A stretch of 64,000 nt of DNA, taken from an uncultured Ruminococcus sp. Its GTDB lineage: Bacteria; Bacillota; Clostridia; Lachnospirales; Lachnospiraceae. Position numbers and translations under genes: made by a program. Where the stretch lies: NCBI GenBank assembly GCA_900544395.1, contig UQVC01000001.1, forward strand, positions 1-64,000, given 5' to 3'. Below the pieces are notes generated by a model, which did not search any database, was not told the origin of the DNA, and saw only the letters and a list, made by a program, of their open reading frames with translations. This document shows, piece by piece, positions 17,416-27,091 of the stretch. The number at the start of each line of letters is the position of its first letter. Within the stretch, counting starts at the first letter, position 1.

Positions 17416-18783
17416 TTACATTTCCTGGAATCTGCCTCTTCTTCTGTCGGTACTGAGATCTTCATTTTCATATACACCGATCACTGCGTCCAGCAGATCC
17501 TGCCCGCTTGATTTTACAATATCTGTCTTCACTTGTAAAGAATCCTCTACTTCCTGCAGTGTAAAATCATCCAGAAAAACGGGCTCCCCAATCTTCAGCA
17601 TGTTGCATGGAAGCAAAAGCCGCTCTCCAAGCGGTTTGTCTTTTAACTGTTTCATCAGGTCTCCCCCGGTGATCAGTCCGGATACCGTGATCCGCTCTCC
17701 AAAAAATTCATTGCGGATGGCATATAAATGTGTGGTGATATTAGGAAACTTCTTTCGGATCTCTTCCAAAATCTTTCCGATATACGGATACATCAGATAT
17801 CCGGTTGCAAGGGAAATCTCCCGCGTTCTGTCATCACCGGTCACTTTCGAAAGTGCTTCCTGCACTTCGTTAAACAAAAGGCGCATCATTCCCACGCCAT
17901 TTTCCAACTGCAGATACCCATCATACCGCTCTTCTTCCGGTACCTCCTCTTCTGCCAGTACGTACCACTCATCCCCTGCATGGATCATATGCATCCCATA
18001 CTCTTTGTAGATTTTCTCCTGCCAGCGATGGATCACAGAAAGTACTTCTTTTGCATCTTCTTTGGTAAAAGGCTCCAGAGGATACAACCCGTCTCTGTAT
18101 TTCGTCAGTCCCACCGGAACGACAGAAACACTCTTTAGATACGGCAGATAGCCTGTCAGATCCCGGATCGTGCGCTCCAGTTCTTCTTTGTCATTTACCC
18201 CTTTGCAAAGTACGATCTGCCCATTCATCTCAATCTGTCCCTGGTAGAGAATATCCACTTTTTTCAGTGCGTCTCCTGCAAACCGATTGTGCAGCATTTT
18301 ACATCGCAGCTCCGGATTGGTTGTCTGAAAGGAAATATTGATCGGTTCCAGTCGGTACTTCACAATCCGTTCCACATCATGATCACTCATGTTCGTCAGC
18401 GTGATGTAGTTCCCCTGCAAAAACGACAATCTGGAATCATCATCTTTAAAATACAGCGTTTCCCGCATTCCTTTCGGCATCTGGTCAATAAAACAGAACA
18501 TACACTTATTTCGGCAGGAACGGTACTCGTCCATCAGGCTCTGATCAAATTCAATCCCCAGACTTTCATCCTCATCTTTCTCGATCTCCAGCTCCCACTG
18601 CTCTCCATCTGGTTTTTCGATCAGAAGCAGTAATTCCTCACTTTCTTCATAGTAATAATAATCAAACACATCCTGTATTTCATTTCCATTGATGGCAAGC
18701 AGCTTATCTCCGGGCTCGATCCCCATCTCTTCTCCGATTCCTCCCGGCATCAGAGACTTTACAATATGCTCATGCTTTTTCAT
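17416..18783 (-). CDS. DUF512 family radical-SAM-like protein with PDZ domain
   Basis: 455 residues. An N-terminal PDZ-like segment (PGGIGEEMGIEPGDKLLAING, residues about 12-33) precedes a radical SAM-like cluster motif CRNKCMFC near residue 93, then the DUF512 C-terminal domain (ITGGDLMKQL, GEPVFLDDFT). The family is conserved beside der in Clostridia; its reaction is not established. The ATG at 18783 follows AAGGAGTT. A sigma-A promoter lies at 18883-18910. It is probably the first gene of the DUF512-der-plsY-gpsA operon. Confidence 0.92.
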   Translation of the reverse strand: MKKHEHIVKSLMPGGIGEEMGIEPGDKLLAINGNEIQDVFDYYYYEESEELLLLIEKPDGEQWELEIEKDEDESLGIEFDQSLMDEYRSCRNKCMFCFIDQMPKGMRETLYFKDDDSRLSFLQGNYITLTNMSDHDVERIVKYRLEPINISFQTTNPELRCKMLHNRFAGDALKKVDILYQGQIEMNGQIVLCKGVNDKEELERTIRDLTGYLPYLKSVSVVPVGLTKYRDGLYPLEPFTKEDAKEVLSVIHRWQEKIYKEYGMHMIHAGDEWYVLAEEEVPEEERYDGYLQLENGVGMMRLLFNEVQEALSKVTGDDRTREISLATGYLMYPYIGKILEEIRKKFPNITTHLYAIRNEFFGERITVSGLITGGDLMKQLKDKPLGERLLLPCNMLKIGEPVFLDDFTLQEVEDSLQVKTDIVKSSGQDLLDAVIGVYENEDLSTDRRRGRFQEM

Positions 18784-18882
18784 TTTTAAACTCCTTGTAC
18801 GTCTTCTATTTTCAAACTTGATTCTCTCTTCTGGCAAAACAAAATTCCTGTCTGCTCATATTTCGGGCATATTAGCAGTACC

Positions 18883-18910
18883 AGTATAGCACAATTTTCT
18901 TCTATAGCAA
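18883..18910 (-). promoter_or_regulatory. Sigma-A promoter of DUF512-der-plsY-gpsA operon
   Basis: TTGCTA (18905-18910), 16-base spacer, TATACT (18883-18888) on the minus strand, back to back with the prs promoter. Confidence 0.65.
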
Positions 18911-18918
18911 AGCCAAGC

Positions 18919-18954
18919 TTGAATTTCCCCACAAAAAATGATATAACGTTATAT
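18919..18954 (+). promoter_or_regulatory. Promoter of prs with 14-bp palindrome over the -10
   Basis: TTGAAT (18919-18924), 17-base spacer, TATAAC (18942-18947). The -10 lies inside a perfect 14-bp palindrome ATATAACGTTATAT (18941-18954), which may be an operator. Confidence 0.6.
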
Positions 18955-19007
18955 GAAATCATATGTCCGGATGTCGGATATGGAAAAACAAAACACAGGA
19001 GAAAACC

Positions 19008-20180
19008 ATGGCAAATATTGAATTATTGGAAAAAACCCTTCCGGTTGCCCCATTGAAACTGGCCGCTTTGGAAAGCTGCAAAGATCTGGCTCACAAAGTC
19101 AATGATTATATCGTATCATTCCGCGAAAATACGATCAATGAGGTAACAGAATCCCCGTTGTATGTCAATTATCGTACAAATAACTATCTGGTAGAATGCA
19201 ATTGTCCCCGCTTCGGAAGCGGAGAAGCAAAAGGTGTGATCAAAGAGACGATCCGCGGAACCGATCTTTTTATCATGGCAGATGTGTGCAACTACAGCCT
19301 TACATACTCTGTCAACGGACACCTCAACCACATGTCCCCGGACGATCATTTCCAGGATATCAAACGAATCATTGCCGCATCCACAGGCAAAGCGCACCGC
19401 ATCAATGTGATCATGCCGTTCCTCTATGAGAGCCGTCAGCACAAACGGACCAAAAGAGAATCTCTGGACTGCGCTCTGGCACTGGAAGAATTAAATGATA
19501 TGGGAGTTGCGAATATTCTGACATTCGATGCACATGACCCTCGTGTACAGAATGCGATTCCTTTAAGCGGATTTGACAACTTCACTCCACAGTATCAATT
19601 CATGAAGGCATTGTTCCGTGCTGTTCCGGATCTCAAAGTCAGCAAAGAACATCTGATGATCGTCAGCCCGGATGAAGGCGCAATGCACCGCGCCGTATAT
19701 TTCTCCAACGTACTTGGTGTGGATATGGGTATGTTCTACAAAAGAAGAGATTACTCTACCATCGTAAATGGAAAGAACCCAATCGTAGCTCATGAATTCC
19801 TTGGCGATGACGTGGCAGGCAAAGACGTGATCATCGTAGATGACATGATTTCTTCTGGTGAGAGTATGCTGGATGTTGCCAAAAAATTAAAAGACCGCAA
19901 CGCAGCCCGCGTATTTGTATGTACTACATTCGGACTGTTTACAGACGGATTTGAGAAGTTTGATGAATATTATCAAAAAGGATATATTGATAAAGTTGTC
20001 ACAACGAATCTGACATATCTGCCGCCTGCTGTCGATGAAAGAGAATATTTTGTCAAAGCAGACATGAGTAAATTCCTGGCTCTGATCATTGATTCCCTGA
20101 ATCACGATCTGACCATCGGTGCGGTTATGAACCCAACAGATAAGATTCACAGACTGCTTAAAAAATATCATCAGGTATAA
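19008..20180 (+). CDS. prs: Ribose-phosphate pyrophosphokinase, long clostridial form
   Basis: 390 residues, about 75 longer than the usual 315-residue PRPP synthase. It makes PRPP from ribose-5-phosphate and ATP for nucleotide, His and Trp synthesis. Seen are the PRPP-synthase signature region TFDAHDPRVQNAIPLSGF near residue 175, a catalytic-loop-like FYKRRDYS near 245, and the PRPP-binding loop VIIVDDMISSGES near 278. The N-terminal extension and changed signature place it in the divergent form common in Clostridia. The ATG at 19008 follows CACAGGAGAAAA. Confidence 0.9.
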   Translation: MANIELLEKTLPVAPLKLAALESCKDLAHKVNDYIVSFRENTINEVTESPLYVNYRTNNYLVECNCPRFGSGEAKGVIKETIRGTDLFIMADVCNYSLTYSVNGHLNHMSPDDHFQDIKRIIAASTGKAHRINVIMPFLYESRQHKRTKRESLDCALALEELNDMGVANILTFDAHDPRVQNAIPLSGFDNFTPQYQFMKALFRAVPDLKVSKEHLMIVSPDEGAMHRAVYFSNVLGVDMGMFYKRRDYSTIVNGKNPIVAHEFLGDDVAGKDVIIVDDMISSGESMLDVAKKLKDRNAARVFVCTTFGLFTDGFEKFDEYYQKGYIDKVVTTNLTYLPPAVDEREYFVKADMSKFLALIIDSLNHDLTIGAVMNPTDKIHRLLKKYHQV

Positions 20181-20184
20181 AGTG

Positions 20185-20233
20185 AAAACAGACTCCGGAA
20201 AGATATCAGAAAATCTTTCCGGAGTCTGTTTTT
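20185..20233. terminator. Bidirectional terminator between prs and ilvA
   Basis: AAAACAGACTCCGGAAAGAT (20185-20204) pairs perfectly with ATCTTTCCGGAGTCTGTTTT (20213-20232), with T-runs on both strands; it serves both convergent genes. Confidence 0.95.
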
Positions 20234-20240
20234 AACCAAT

Positions 20241-21455
20241 CTAATACAATTTCGCTCCGACCTTTTTCGGGTCATACCCCGCTTCTTTTAACGCATTCAA
20301 AATTTTATGCTTATGCTCGGTTCCGAATGCCTCCATCGTAATACGAAGTTCCACAGCCGCATTCCGGTTCGTGCTGACAAACTGATTATGTTCCAGTTTG
20401 ATCACATTTCCTTTTTCATTGGCGATGATCGATGCCACTCTGACCAGTTCGCCCGGCTTGTCTGGAAGAAGAACCGCCACTGAGAAGATACGGTCTCTCT
20501 GAATCAGTCCATGCTGTACGATTGAAGACATGGTGATCACATCCATATTTCCACCGCTTAATACGCAGACCGCCTTTTTGCCTTTTAAATCCATCTGCTT
20601 TAATGCTGCCACAGAAAGCAATCCTGAATTTTCTACGATCATCTTATGGTTCTCCACCATATCCAGAAATGCGCCGACCAGTTCATCATCATCTACAAGT
20701 AGGATCTGATCTACATATTTCTGCACATATGGCAGATTCTGTTTTCCAACTGCTTTGACTGCCGTACCGTCTGCAATAGTATTAGCGCTTGGAAGTTCCA
20801 CCACTTCTCCGGCCTTTAATGCTGCTGTCATACTTGCCGCTTCTCTTGGTTCCACACCGATCACACGGATCTTTGGATTGAGCATTTTGGCAAGTGTGGC
20901 AACACCGGTGATCAGACCGCCGCCGCCAATCGGAACCAGAATATAATCCACAGTCGGAAGTTCCTGGATGATCTCCATGGCGATCGATCCCTGGCCGGTC
21001 GCAACATCCAGATCGTCAAATGGATGAACAAATGTATACCCATGTTCTTCTGCAAGCTGATAGGCATACGCACAGGCATCGTCATACACATCTCCATGAA
21101 GGATCACTTCTGCCCCATAGCTCTTGGTGCGGTTTACTTTGATCAACGGGGTACCTGTCGGCATCACGATCGTCGCCTTGCAGCCATACCGTTTTGCCGC
21201 ATAGGCAACTCCCTGTGCATGATTTCCCGCAGATGCTGTGATCAGCCCCTTGTTTCTCTCTTCTTCTGACAGTGTACTGATCTTGTAGTAAGCTCCGCGC
21301 AGTTTGTATGCGCCAGTATGCTGCATATTCTCTGGTTTCAGGTAAATTTTTGCCCCTGTCTGTGCACTGAGATACTCACTGTACACCAATTTGGTCGGAG
21401 TCGTCACCTGTTTTACGACTTCGCTTGCTTCTTCAAATTTCTCCAAAGTCAACAT
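20241..21455 (-). CDS. ilvA: Threonine ammonia-lyase (threonine dehydratase)
   Basis: 404 residues. PLP enzyme converting threonine to 2-oxobutyrate and ammonia. The PLP lysine sits in HTGAYKLRGAYY near residue 52; the glycine-rich PLP phosphate loop VPIGGGGLITG lies near 173. A single C-terminal ACT-like domain (FSVAVLLPDKPGELVRV, about 325-400) is present, so this is the shorter TdcB/IlvA hybrid type. It follows ftsY by 34 bases in the same direction; biosynthetic or catabolic use cannot be decided from context. Confidence 0.94.
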   Translation of the reverse strand: MLTLEKFEEASEVVKQVTTPTKLVYSEYLSAQTGAKIYLKPENMQHTGAYKLRGAYYKISTLSEEERNKGLITASAGNHAQGVAYAAKRYGCKATIVMPTGTPLIKVNRTKSYGAEVILHGDVYDDACAYAYQLAEEHGYTFVHPFDDLDVATGQGSIAMEIIQELPTVDYILVPIGGGGLITGVATLAKMLNPKIRVIGVEPREAASMTAALKAGEVVELPSANTIADGTAVKAVGKQNLPYVQKYVDQILLVDDDELVGAFLDMVENHKMIVENSGLLSVAALKQMDLKGKKAVCVLSGGNMDVITMSSIVQHGLIQRDRIFSVAVLLPDKPGELVRVASIIANEKGNVIKLEHNQFVSTNRNAAVELRITMEAFGTEHKHKILNALKEAGYDPKKVGAKLY

Positions 21456-21489
21456 CTTTCATCCTTCTTTCTGTCACTTCTGACCTGTT

Positions 21490-22431
21490 CTATTCTTCTG
21501 TTTTGGAATCACTGTAAAACAAAGCATTTACAAATTCATCTGCATCAAACTTCTGAAGATCATCAATAGATTCTCCCACTCCAATATATTTGACCGGAAT
21601 TCCCAGTTCTGACTGGATTGCCACTGCAATTCCTCCTTTGGCCGTTCCATCCATCTTTGTCAGGATCACCCCTGTGATGTCTGCCACTTCATTGAACTCT
21701 TTTGCCTGTGCCAGTGCATTCTGTCCTGTGGTTGCATCCAGAACAACCAGGGTCTCTCTATATGCCTCCGGGTATTCCCGGTCGATCACACGATTGATTT
21801 TTTTCAATTCTTCCATCAAGTTCTTCTTATTATGAAGGCGTCCTGCCGTATCGCAAAGCAAAATATCCGCTTTTCTTGCACGTGCCGCTGCCACTGCATC
21901 AAACACAACAGAGGCTGGATCTGCCCCCTCTTGGCCGCCGATCATTTCTACCTCTGCACGGTTTGCCCACTCTTTTAGCTGTTCTCCGGCTGCTGCACGG
22001 AATGTATCTGCAGCTGCCAGAATCACTTTTTTGTGCTGATCCCGGAATTTTCCTGCCAGCTTTCCAATGGTTGTGGTCTTTCCTACTCCATTGACTCCGA
22101 TGACAAACACCACTGACTGCTTCTCTTCAAATTCATAGGCAGTCTCTCCCACATCCATCTGCTCTTTGATACTGTCGATCAACAGCTGTCTGCAGTCTGC
22201 CGGTTCTTTGATATGCTGCTCTTTGACCTTCCTGCGCAGGTCCTCTATGATCTCCATGGTCGTATGAACTCCCAGATCCCCCATGATCAATGTCTCTTCT
22301 AGTTCTTCATAAAACTCCTCATCAATCTTAGAAAATCCATGAAAAATACTGTCCATTCCCGACACAATATTATCTCTTGTCTTAGTCAGGCCAGATACAA
22401 GTCTCCTAAAAAAACCTTTTTTCTCTTCCAT
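21490..22431 (-). CDS. ftsY: Signal recognition particle receptor FtsY
   Basis: 313 residues, NG-domain SRP receptor GTPase without the long acidic A domain of E. coli. G1 is GVNGVGKTTTIGKLA near residue 112; DTAGR (near 195) and TKMDGTAKGG (near 257) follow. It docks SRP-ribosome complexes to the SecYEG translocon at the membrane. It starts 26 bases after smc with AAGGAGAGC upstream, the classic rnc-smc-ftsY order. Confidence 0.97.
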   Translation of the reverse strand: MEEKKGFFRRLVSGLTKTRDNIVSGMDSIFHGFSKIDEEFYEELEETLIMGDLGVHTTMEIIEDLRRKVKEQHIKEPADCRQLLIDSIKEQMDVGETAYEFEEKQSVVFVIGVNGVGKTTTIGKLAGKFRDQHKKVILAAADTFRAAAGEQLKEWANRAEVEMIGGQEGADPASVVFDAVAAARARKADILLCDTAGRLHNKKNLMEELKKINRVIDREYPEAYRETLVVLDATTGQNALAQAKEFNEVADITGVILTKMDGTAKGGIAVAIQSELGIPVKYIGVGESIDDLQKFDADEFVNALFYSDSKTEE

Positions 22432-22457
22432 ATGCTCTCCTTCCCTCTTCTCTGATC

Positions 22458-25400
22458 TTACGTCAGATCTTCTTCCAGCAGATCCACCGATACCAGCGTA
22501 GACACTCCTTTTTCCTGCATGGTGATCCCGTACAGGCGGTCTGCTGCTGTCATCGTGCCTCTCCTGTGTGTAATCACGATGAACTGTGTATGTTTTGTCA
22601 GTTTGTGCAGATACCGGGCAAACCGTTCTACATTGCTGTCATCCAGAGCTGCTTCAATCTCATCCAGAAGACAGAACGGAGACGGCTTCAGATTCTGGAT
22701 GGCAAACAAAAGGGAAATCGCTGTGAGTGCTTTTTCCCCTCCGGAAAGCTGCATCATATTCTGCAGCTTTTTTCCCGGCGGCTGGGCAATGATCCGGATT
22801 CCAGCCTCCAGAATATCCTCATCTTCCATCAGCTCCAATGTCCCTTTTCCGCCTCCGAACAGCTGCCGAAATACAGCGTCAAACTCTCTGGATATCTTGC
22901 CAAACTGTTCTTCAAACTGGGCTCGCATGGCGGCATCCAGTTCTGCCACGATCTGGATCAGCGTTTCTTTTGCTTCTACCAGGTCTTCATGCTGCTCCTT
23001 TAAAAATTCATAGCGTTCTGATACTTGCTTATAGTCTTCAATGGCATTCACATTCACATTTCCAAGTTTCCGGATCTCACCTTTCAAAAACAGAATCTGC
23101 TTTTTCATAAAGGCACGGTCTGTCAGACTCTCATCTCGCAGCTTTAATGCACCATTGTAGGTCATCTCATATTCTTCCCACATATAGTTTCTCTGCTTTT
23201 CCTCAGTTTCCCCGCACTCTTCTTTCTGACTGTTCAGACGAAACAGCTCTTTATCTAATTCTGCCATATGTCTGGACAGAGTTTCTCTTTGCTCCAGAAA
23301 TGTCTTGTGTTTTTTATTCAGGTATTCTCTGTTTTGTGTCTGTTGTGTAATCTCTGCTTCAATCTCGGAAAACACTTCCGCAGACTCTGCAATGGCCTGC
23401 TTGAGATTCTCAATCTGCGCTTCCCTTTGCCGGATCTCCTGCGTAGTATTTCCCTGGTTCTGATCTAGCCCGTCTGCTTCTTCCTGCAAATGCCGGATTT
23501 CTTCTTCAATACGGAAAATATTTTCTTTGATAAATGCCTCCTGCTGCCGGAAACCTGCCAGTAACAGATGCACTTCCTCCGAATGTTTCTGCTGTGCTGC
23601 CTCCGCTTCTCTGTGAGAATCCAGACTCTTCTGCAAAGTCTCGATCTTTTCATTCAAGCGCTGCTCCAGCTCTTTGGATATCTCCATCTCCGTCTGGATC
23701 GACTCTCCGTCCTCACGAATCTTCCGTAAGCTGATCTCCAGCTCTTCCTGTTCTTTTGCATATCCCTCGCAGCGCTGACGAAGCTTCGCCTGCTGCAGTT
23801 TCACCTGTTCCAGGCTCATCCGTGCCGTATTCTGACGCACCGACGCCTCTGTGATCTGCTGCTGGATCTCATCAATCCCTGCATACTGCTGTGCTCTCTT
23901 CCCTTTGATCTCAGAAACAGACTGCTCCAGCTCTTCCATCTCTTTTTTCAGCATCCGGACTGCCTTTTCCAATTCTTCGACCTCCCGCCGTCTGCTCAAA
24001 AGATTGCTGGAATTTTTAAATGCCCCTCCTGTCATGGAGCCTCCCGGATTGATCAGCTCTCCTTCCAGTGTCACCAGGCGCAGAGACTGTTTATACTTTC
24101 TGGCGATCCGAATCCCACAATCAATGTCCTTTACGACAACCGTACGCCCAAGCAGCTGTTTTGCAAGTCCCAGAAACCGCCCTTCTACCTGCACCAGCGT
24201 ATGTGCCAGACCGATCACTCCCGGCTCTTTTAATACCTCCGGCTGTCTGAGTTCTGTCCCGCCCTGCATACTGGTCAACGGCAAGAATGTAGCACGTCCG
24301 TATTTGTTCTGTTTCAGATATGCGATCATCCGCTTTGCCGTTTCTTCTTCATCTGTGACGATATTCTGAATGCTTCCGCCCAGCGCAGTCTCGACTGCGA
24401 TCTCATATTCTTTTTCCACTTTAATGATGTCCGCCACCACACCGATCAGACCTTTCTCCCGGTCTTTACAGCTCATCACACGCCGGATACTGTTTCCATA
24501 TCCGTCATACCGCTCTGTCATATTTTTCAAAGACTCCAACCTGGAAGATTCTCTGTGATAAGCAGTTTGTCCGACCCTCAGTTTTTCCTGTTTTTCGTTC
24601 AGATCCTGCTGTAACGTTGCAATATTCTGCTCATGTTCTGCAATCTGGGTTCGAAAATCCTGAATCTCCCCTGTAATTTCTTCTAATACCCGGCTGTGCT
24701 CTTCCAGCTTGCGCTCATACTGCTGAGCCTCACTGGACACCTCCAGGATCTCTCTGTGGATCTGAGCTCTTCTGGTCGTGATCTGCTGCTGTGTGGTATC
24801 AAAATGCTGGAGCTTTGCCTGTGTCGAGGCACGATTGTTCAAAAGCTGCATAATCTCTTCTTTGCTCTGCTCAATCTCCATCGTCTCCTTTGCAATCTGA
24901 GACTGGATCTGGATCAATTGCTCCCCTGCATGTGCATCCTGACCGGATGCCTGCTCCAGCTTTTTGAGAAGCTCTTCTCTGTCTTTTAAAAATCCTGCTT
25001 TTTGTTTTTCTTTTGTCTCCCGCTCTTCCCAAATGGTACGACGCCGGCTCGCATAATGTTCCTCGTTGATCCGTGCCGTATTGATCTGCTCATGCAGGAC
25101 ATTGATCTGTCCTTCCAGCTGCTGCTTTAACAACGTAGTCTCATTTAACTGCGTCTTCGCTTTCTCAAGTGCCTCTTCAATCTCTTCCACCTGAGTCTCT
25201 ACTGCCTGGTACTGTTCCTTTGTTTCCTCATACTGCTGTTTCGCGTTGTCCATCTCTTTTGATGTGTTCTGTATGTTTTGCTCCAACGTTCCAATCTGTT
25301 TATTTAACCGTTCCATTTCCAGAAGAAACATGTGGATATCATAGAATTTCAATTCTTCTTTCTTCTTCAGATATTCTTTTGCCACAGCAGACTGCTTCTC

Positions 25401-26015
25401 CAAAGGACCAATCTGTTTTTCCAGTTCCAGAAGAATGTCATTGACTCTGGTGAGATTATTCTGCTCTTCCTCCAGTTTTTTCAGAGAAAGCATCTTCCGA
25501 CGTTTGAATTTTACGATTCCGGCTGCTTCATCAAACAGCTCTCTTCGATCTTCCGGCTTTCCGCTCAAGATCTTGTCGATCTGCCCCTGCCCGATGATCG
25601 AATATCCTTCTTTTCCAATTCCGGTATCATAAAACATCTCATTGATATCTTTCAGTCTGCACCCCGCTCCATTGATCAGATACTCGCTTTCCCCTGAGCG
25701 ATACAGCTTTCTCGTCACTGTCACCTCTTCATAATCTATAGGAAGCTGATGATCCGAATTGTCCAGCGTGATCGCTACCGAAGCATAGCTTAATGGTTTT
25801 CTGTTCTCTGTACCGGAAAAGATCACATCCTGCATGGAACCGCCGCGAAGCTGCTTTGCCCTCTGCTCTCCCAGCACCCAGCGGACAGCATCTGCAACAT
25901 TACTCTTTCCGCTTCCATTGGGGCCTACAATTCCTGTGATCCCATTGTGAAATTCAAATTTGATCCGGTTGGCAAAGGATTTAAATCCCTGTACTTCAAT
26001 ACATTTTAAATACAT
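22458..26015 (-). CDS. smc: Chromosome partition protein SMC
   Basis: 1185 residues, full length. The N-terminal Walker A is GIVGPNGSGKSNVADAVRW near residue 28. Two long coiled coils (about 170-500 and 670-1000) flank a hinge around 505-660. The C-terminal signature LSGGEKALTA and Walker B FCLLDEIEAALDDSN follow near 1090-1125. It forms condensin with ScpA/ScpB, not present in this window. The ribosome binding site is weak (GCGGGTG), 12 bases after rnc, suggesting coupling to rnc translation. Confidence 0.98.
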   Translation of the reverse strand: MYLKCIEVQGFKSFANRIKFEFHNGITGIVGPNGSGKSNVADAVRWVLGEQRAKQLRGGSMQDVIFSGTENRKPLSYASVAITLDNSDHQLPIDYEEVTVTRKLYRSGESEYLINGAGCRLKDINEMFYDTGIGKEGYSIIGQGQIDKILSGKPEDRRELFDEAAGIVKFKRRKMLSLKKLEEEQNNLTRVNDILLELEKQIGPLEKQSAVAKEYLKKKEELKFYDIHMFLLEMERLNKQIGTLEQNIQNTSKEMDNAKQQYEETKEQYQAVETQVEEIEEALEKAKTQLNETTLLKQQLEGQINVLHEQINTARINEEHYASRRRTIWEERETKEKQKAGFLKDREELLKKLEQASGQDAHAGEQLIQIQSQIAKETMEIEQSKEEIMQLLNNRASTQAKLQHFDTTQQQITTRRAQIHREILEVSSEAQQYERKLEEHSRVLEEITGEIQDFRTQIAEHEQNIATLQQDLNEKQEKLRVGQTAYHRESSRLESLKNMTERYDGYGNSIRRVMSCKDREKGLIGVVADIIKVEKEYEIAVETALGGSIQNIVTDEEETAKRMIAYLKQNKYGRATFLPLTSMQGGTELRQPEVLKEPGVIGLAHTLVQVEGRFLGLAKQLLGRTVVVKDIDCGIRIARKYKQSLRLVTLEGELINPGGSMTGGAFKNSSNLLSRRREVEELEKAVRMLKKEMEELEQSVSEIKGKRAQQYAGIDEIQQQITEASVRQNTARMSLEQVKLQQAKLRQRCEGYAKEQEELEISLRKIREDGESIQTEMEISKELEQRLNEKIETLQKSLDSHREAEAAQQKHSEEVHLLLAGFRQQEAFIKENIFRIEEEIRHLQEEADGLDQNQGNTTQEIRQREAQIENLKQAIAESAEVFSEIEAEITQQTQNREYLNKKHKTFLEQRETLSRHMAELDKELFRLNSQKEECGETEEKQRNYMWEEYEMTYNGALKLRDESLTDRAFMKKQILFLKGEIRKLGNVNVNAIEDYKQVSERYEFLKEQHEDLVEAKETLIQIVAELDAAMRAQFEEQFGKISREFDAVFRQLFGGGKGTLELMEDEDILEAGIRIIAQPPGKKLQNMMQLSGGEKALTAISLLFAIQNLKPSPFCLLDEIEAALDDSNVERFARYLHKLTKHTQFIVITHRRGTMTAADRLYGITMQEKGVSTLVSVDLLEEDLT

Positions 26016-26027
26016 AAAACACCCGCT

Positions 26028-26717
26028 CTAGTCTTGTTCTTTTAGTCTCAGGATCGCCTTGTAGGCCGCTTCCTGCTCAGCCGCTTTTTTGGTACGTCCG
26101 CATCCTGTTCCATACACCGTCTCCCCAATCTTCACTTCTACCGTAAAAGATTTGTTGTGATCCGGTCCTTCTTCTTTGAGCAGGTGATAAGAAATACCTT
26201 CTTCCATATCAGCCTGCACGATCTCCTGCAAAATAGTCTTGCTATCATAAAAGAGTTTTTTATTCTCCAGATCCGTCAGGATAAATCTGTGAATAAACTC
26301 TTTTGCATTAGTAAAACCACCGTCCAGATAAATCGCTCCGATCAACGCCTCCATCGCATCTGAAGTAACCGACGGACGCATTCTTCCTCCTGTTGCCTCT
26401 TCTCCCTTTCCAAGCAGAAGATAACTGCCCAGATCAATTTCCTTGGCGCAGAATGCCAAAGACGGCTCACAGACCATGCTTGCTCTTGTCTTTGTCAGCT
26501 TTCCTTCTGAAACTGTCGGGGATTCCAGAAACAAAAACTCACTGGAGACCAGTTCCAATACCGCATCTCCCAGAAACTCCAGACGCTCATTGCAGCAATG
26601 TTTTTCCAGATGTCTCTCATTTGTATAGGAACTGTGCATCATTGCCTGTTCCAGCAGAGATGCATTCTGAAATTTATATCCAATCTTTTTTTCCAGTTCT
26701 TTTAAATTCTTTTTCAT
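26028..26717 (-). CDS. rnc: Ribonuclease III
   Basis: 229 residues. It cleaves double-stranded RNA in rRNA and mRNA processing. The RNase III signature NERLEFLGDAVLEL near residue 43 holds the catalytic acidic residues, with the second acid cluster in SDAMEALIGAIYLDGG near 118. A double-stranded RNA-binding domain (about 155-227) ends GRTKKAAEQEAAYKAI. AAAGGAAAA precedes the ATG. Confidence 0.97.
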   Translation of the reverse strand: MKKNLKELEKKIGYKFQNASLLEQAMMHSSYTNERHLEKHCCNERLEFLGDAVLELVSSEFLFLESPTVSEGKLTKTRASMVCEPSLAFCAKEIDLGSYLLLGKGEEATGGRMRPSVTSDAMEALIGAIYLDGGFTNAKEFIHRFILTDLENKKLFYDSKTILQEIVQADMEEGISYHLLKEEGPDHNKSFTVEVKIGETVYGTGCGRTKKAAEQEAAYKAILRLKEQD

Positions 26718-26762
26718 CTTTTTTCCTTTTTTGAAAGTTTCCCGGTTTCTTACTAAATACAG

Positions 26763-26793
26763 TTTGGGTGCGCGACAGAATCACGCACCCAAA
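26763..26793 (-). terminator. Hairpin between acpP and rnc
   Basis: Perfect 10-bp stem TTTGGGTGCG / CGCACCCAAA (26763-26772 with 26784-26793), 11-base loop. The following T content on the minus strand is modest, so it may be a partial terminator or attenuator that lowers rnc-smc-ftsY relative to acpP. Confidence 0.6.
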
Positions 26794-26836
26794 TCCGTTC
26801 TCAGATACAAGGAACTTCCATCCTTTGTTCTTTTTC

Positions 26837-27067
26837 TTATTCTACTACTTTTTTAATCTGGTCTACCGCATCCTGCACAGTAGAAATCTTTTCTGCTTCA
26901 TCATTGTCGATCTCGATATCAAATTCTTCTTCGATTCCCATGATGATCTGGAAAATATCCAGTGAATCAGCTCCTAAATCATCTACAAATGTCGTCTCCG
27001 GATGAATGTCATCCTTAGAAACATTTAATACGTCTGCAATAATTTCCTGTAATTTTTCAAATTCCAT
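26837..27067 (-). CDS. acpP: Acyl carrier protein
   Basis: 76 residues, acidic. The phosphopantetheine attachment serine lies in DDLGADSLD near residue 36. It carries acyl chains in fatty acid synthesis and supplies PlsX. AAAGGGAAG is upstream of the ATG. It follows plsX by 24 bases, the standard plsX-acpP coupling. Confidence 0.97.
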   Translation of the reverse strand: MEFEKLQEIIADVLNVSKDDIHPETTFVDDLGADSLDIFQIIMGIEEEFDIEIDNDEAEKISTVQDAVDQIKKVVE

Positions 27068-27091
27068 TATTTTCTTCCCTTTCTTTTTCCC

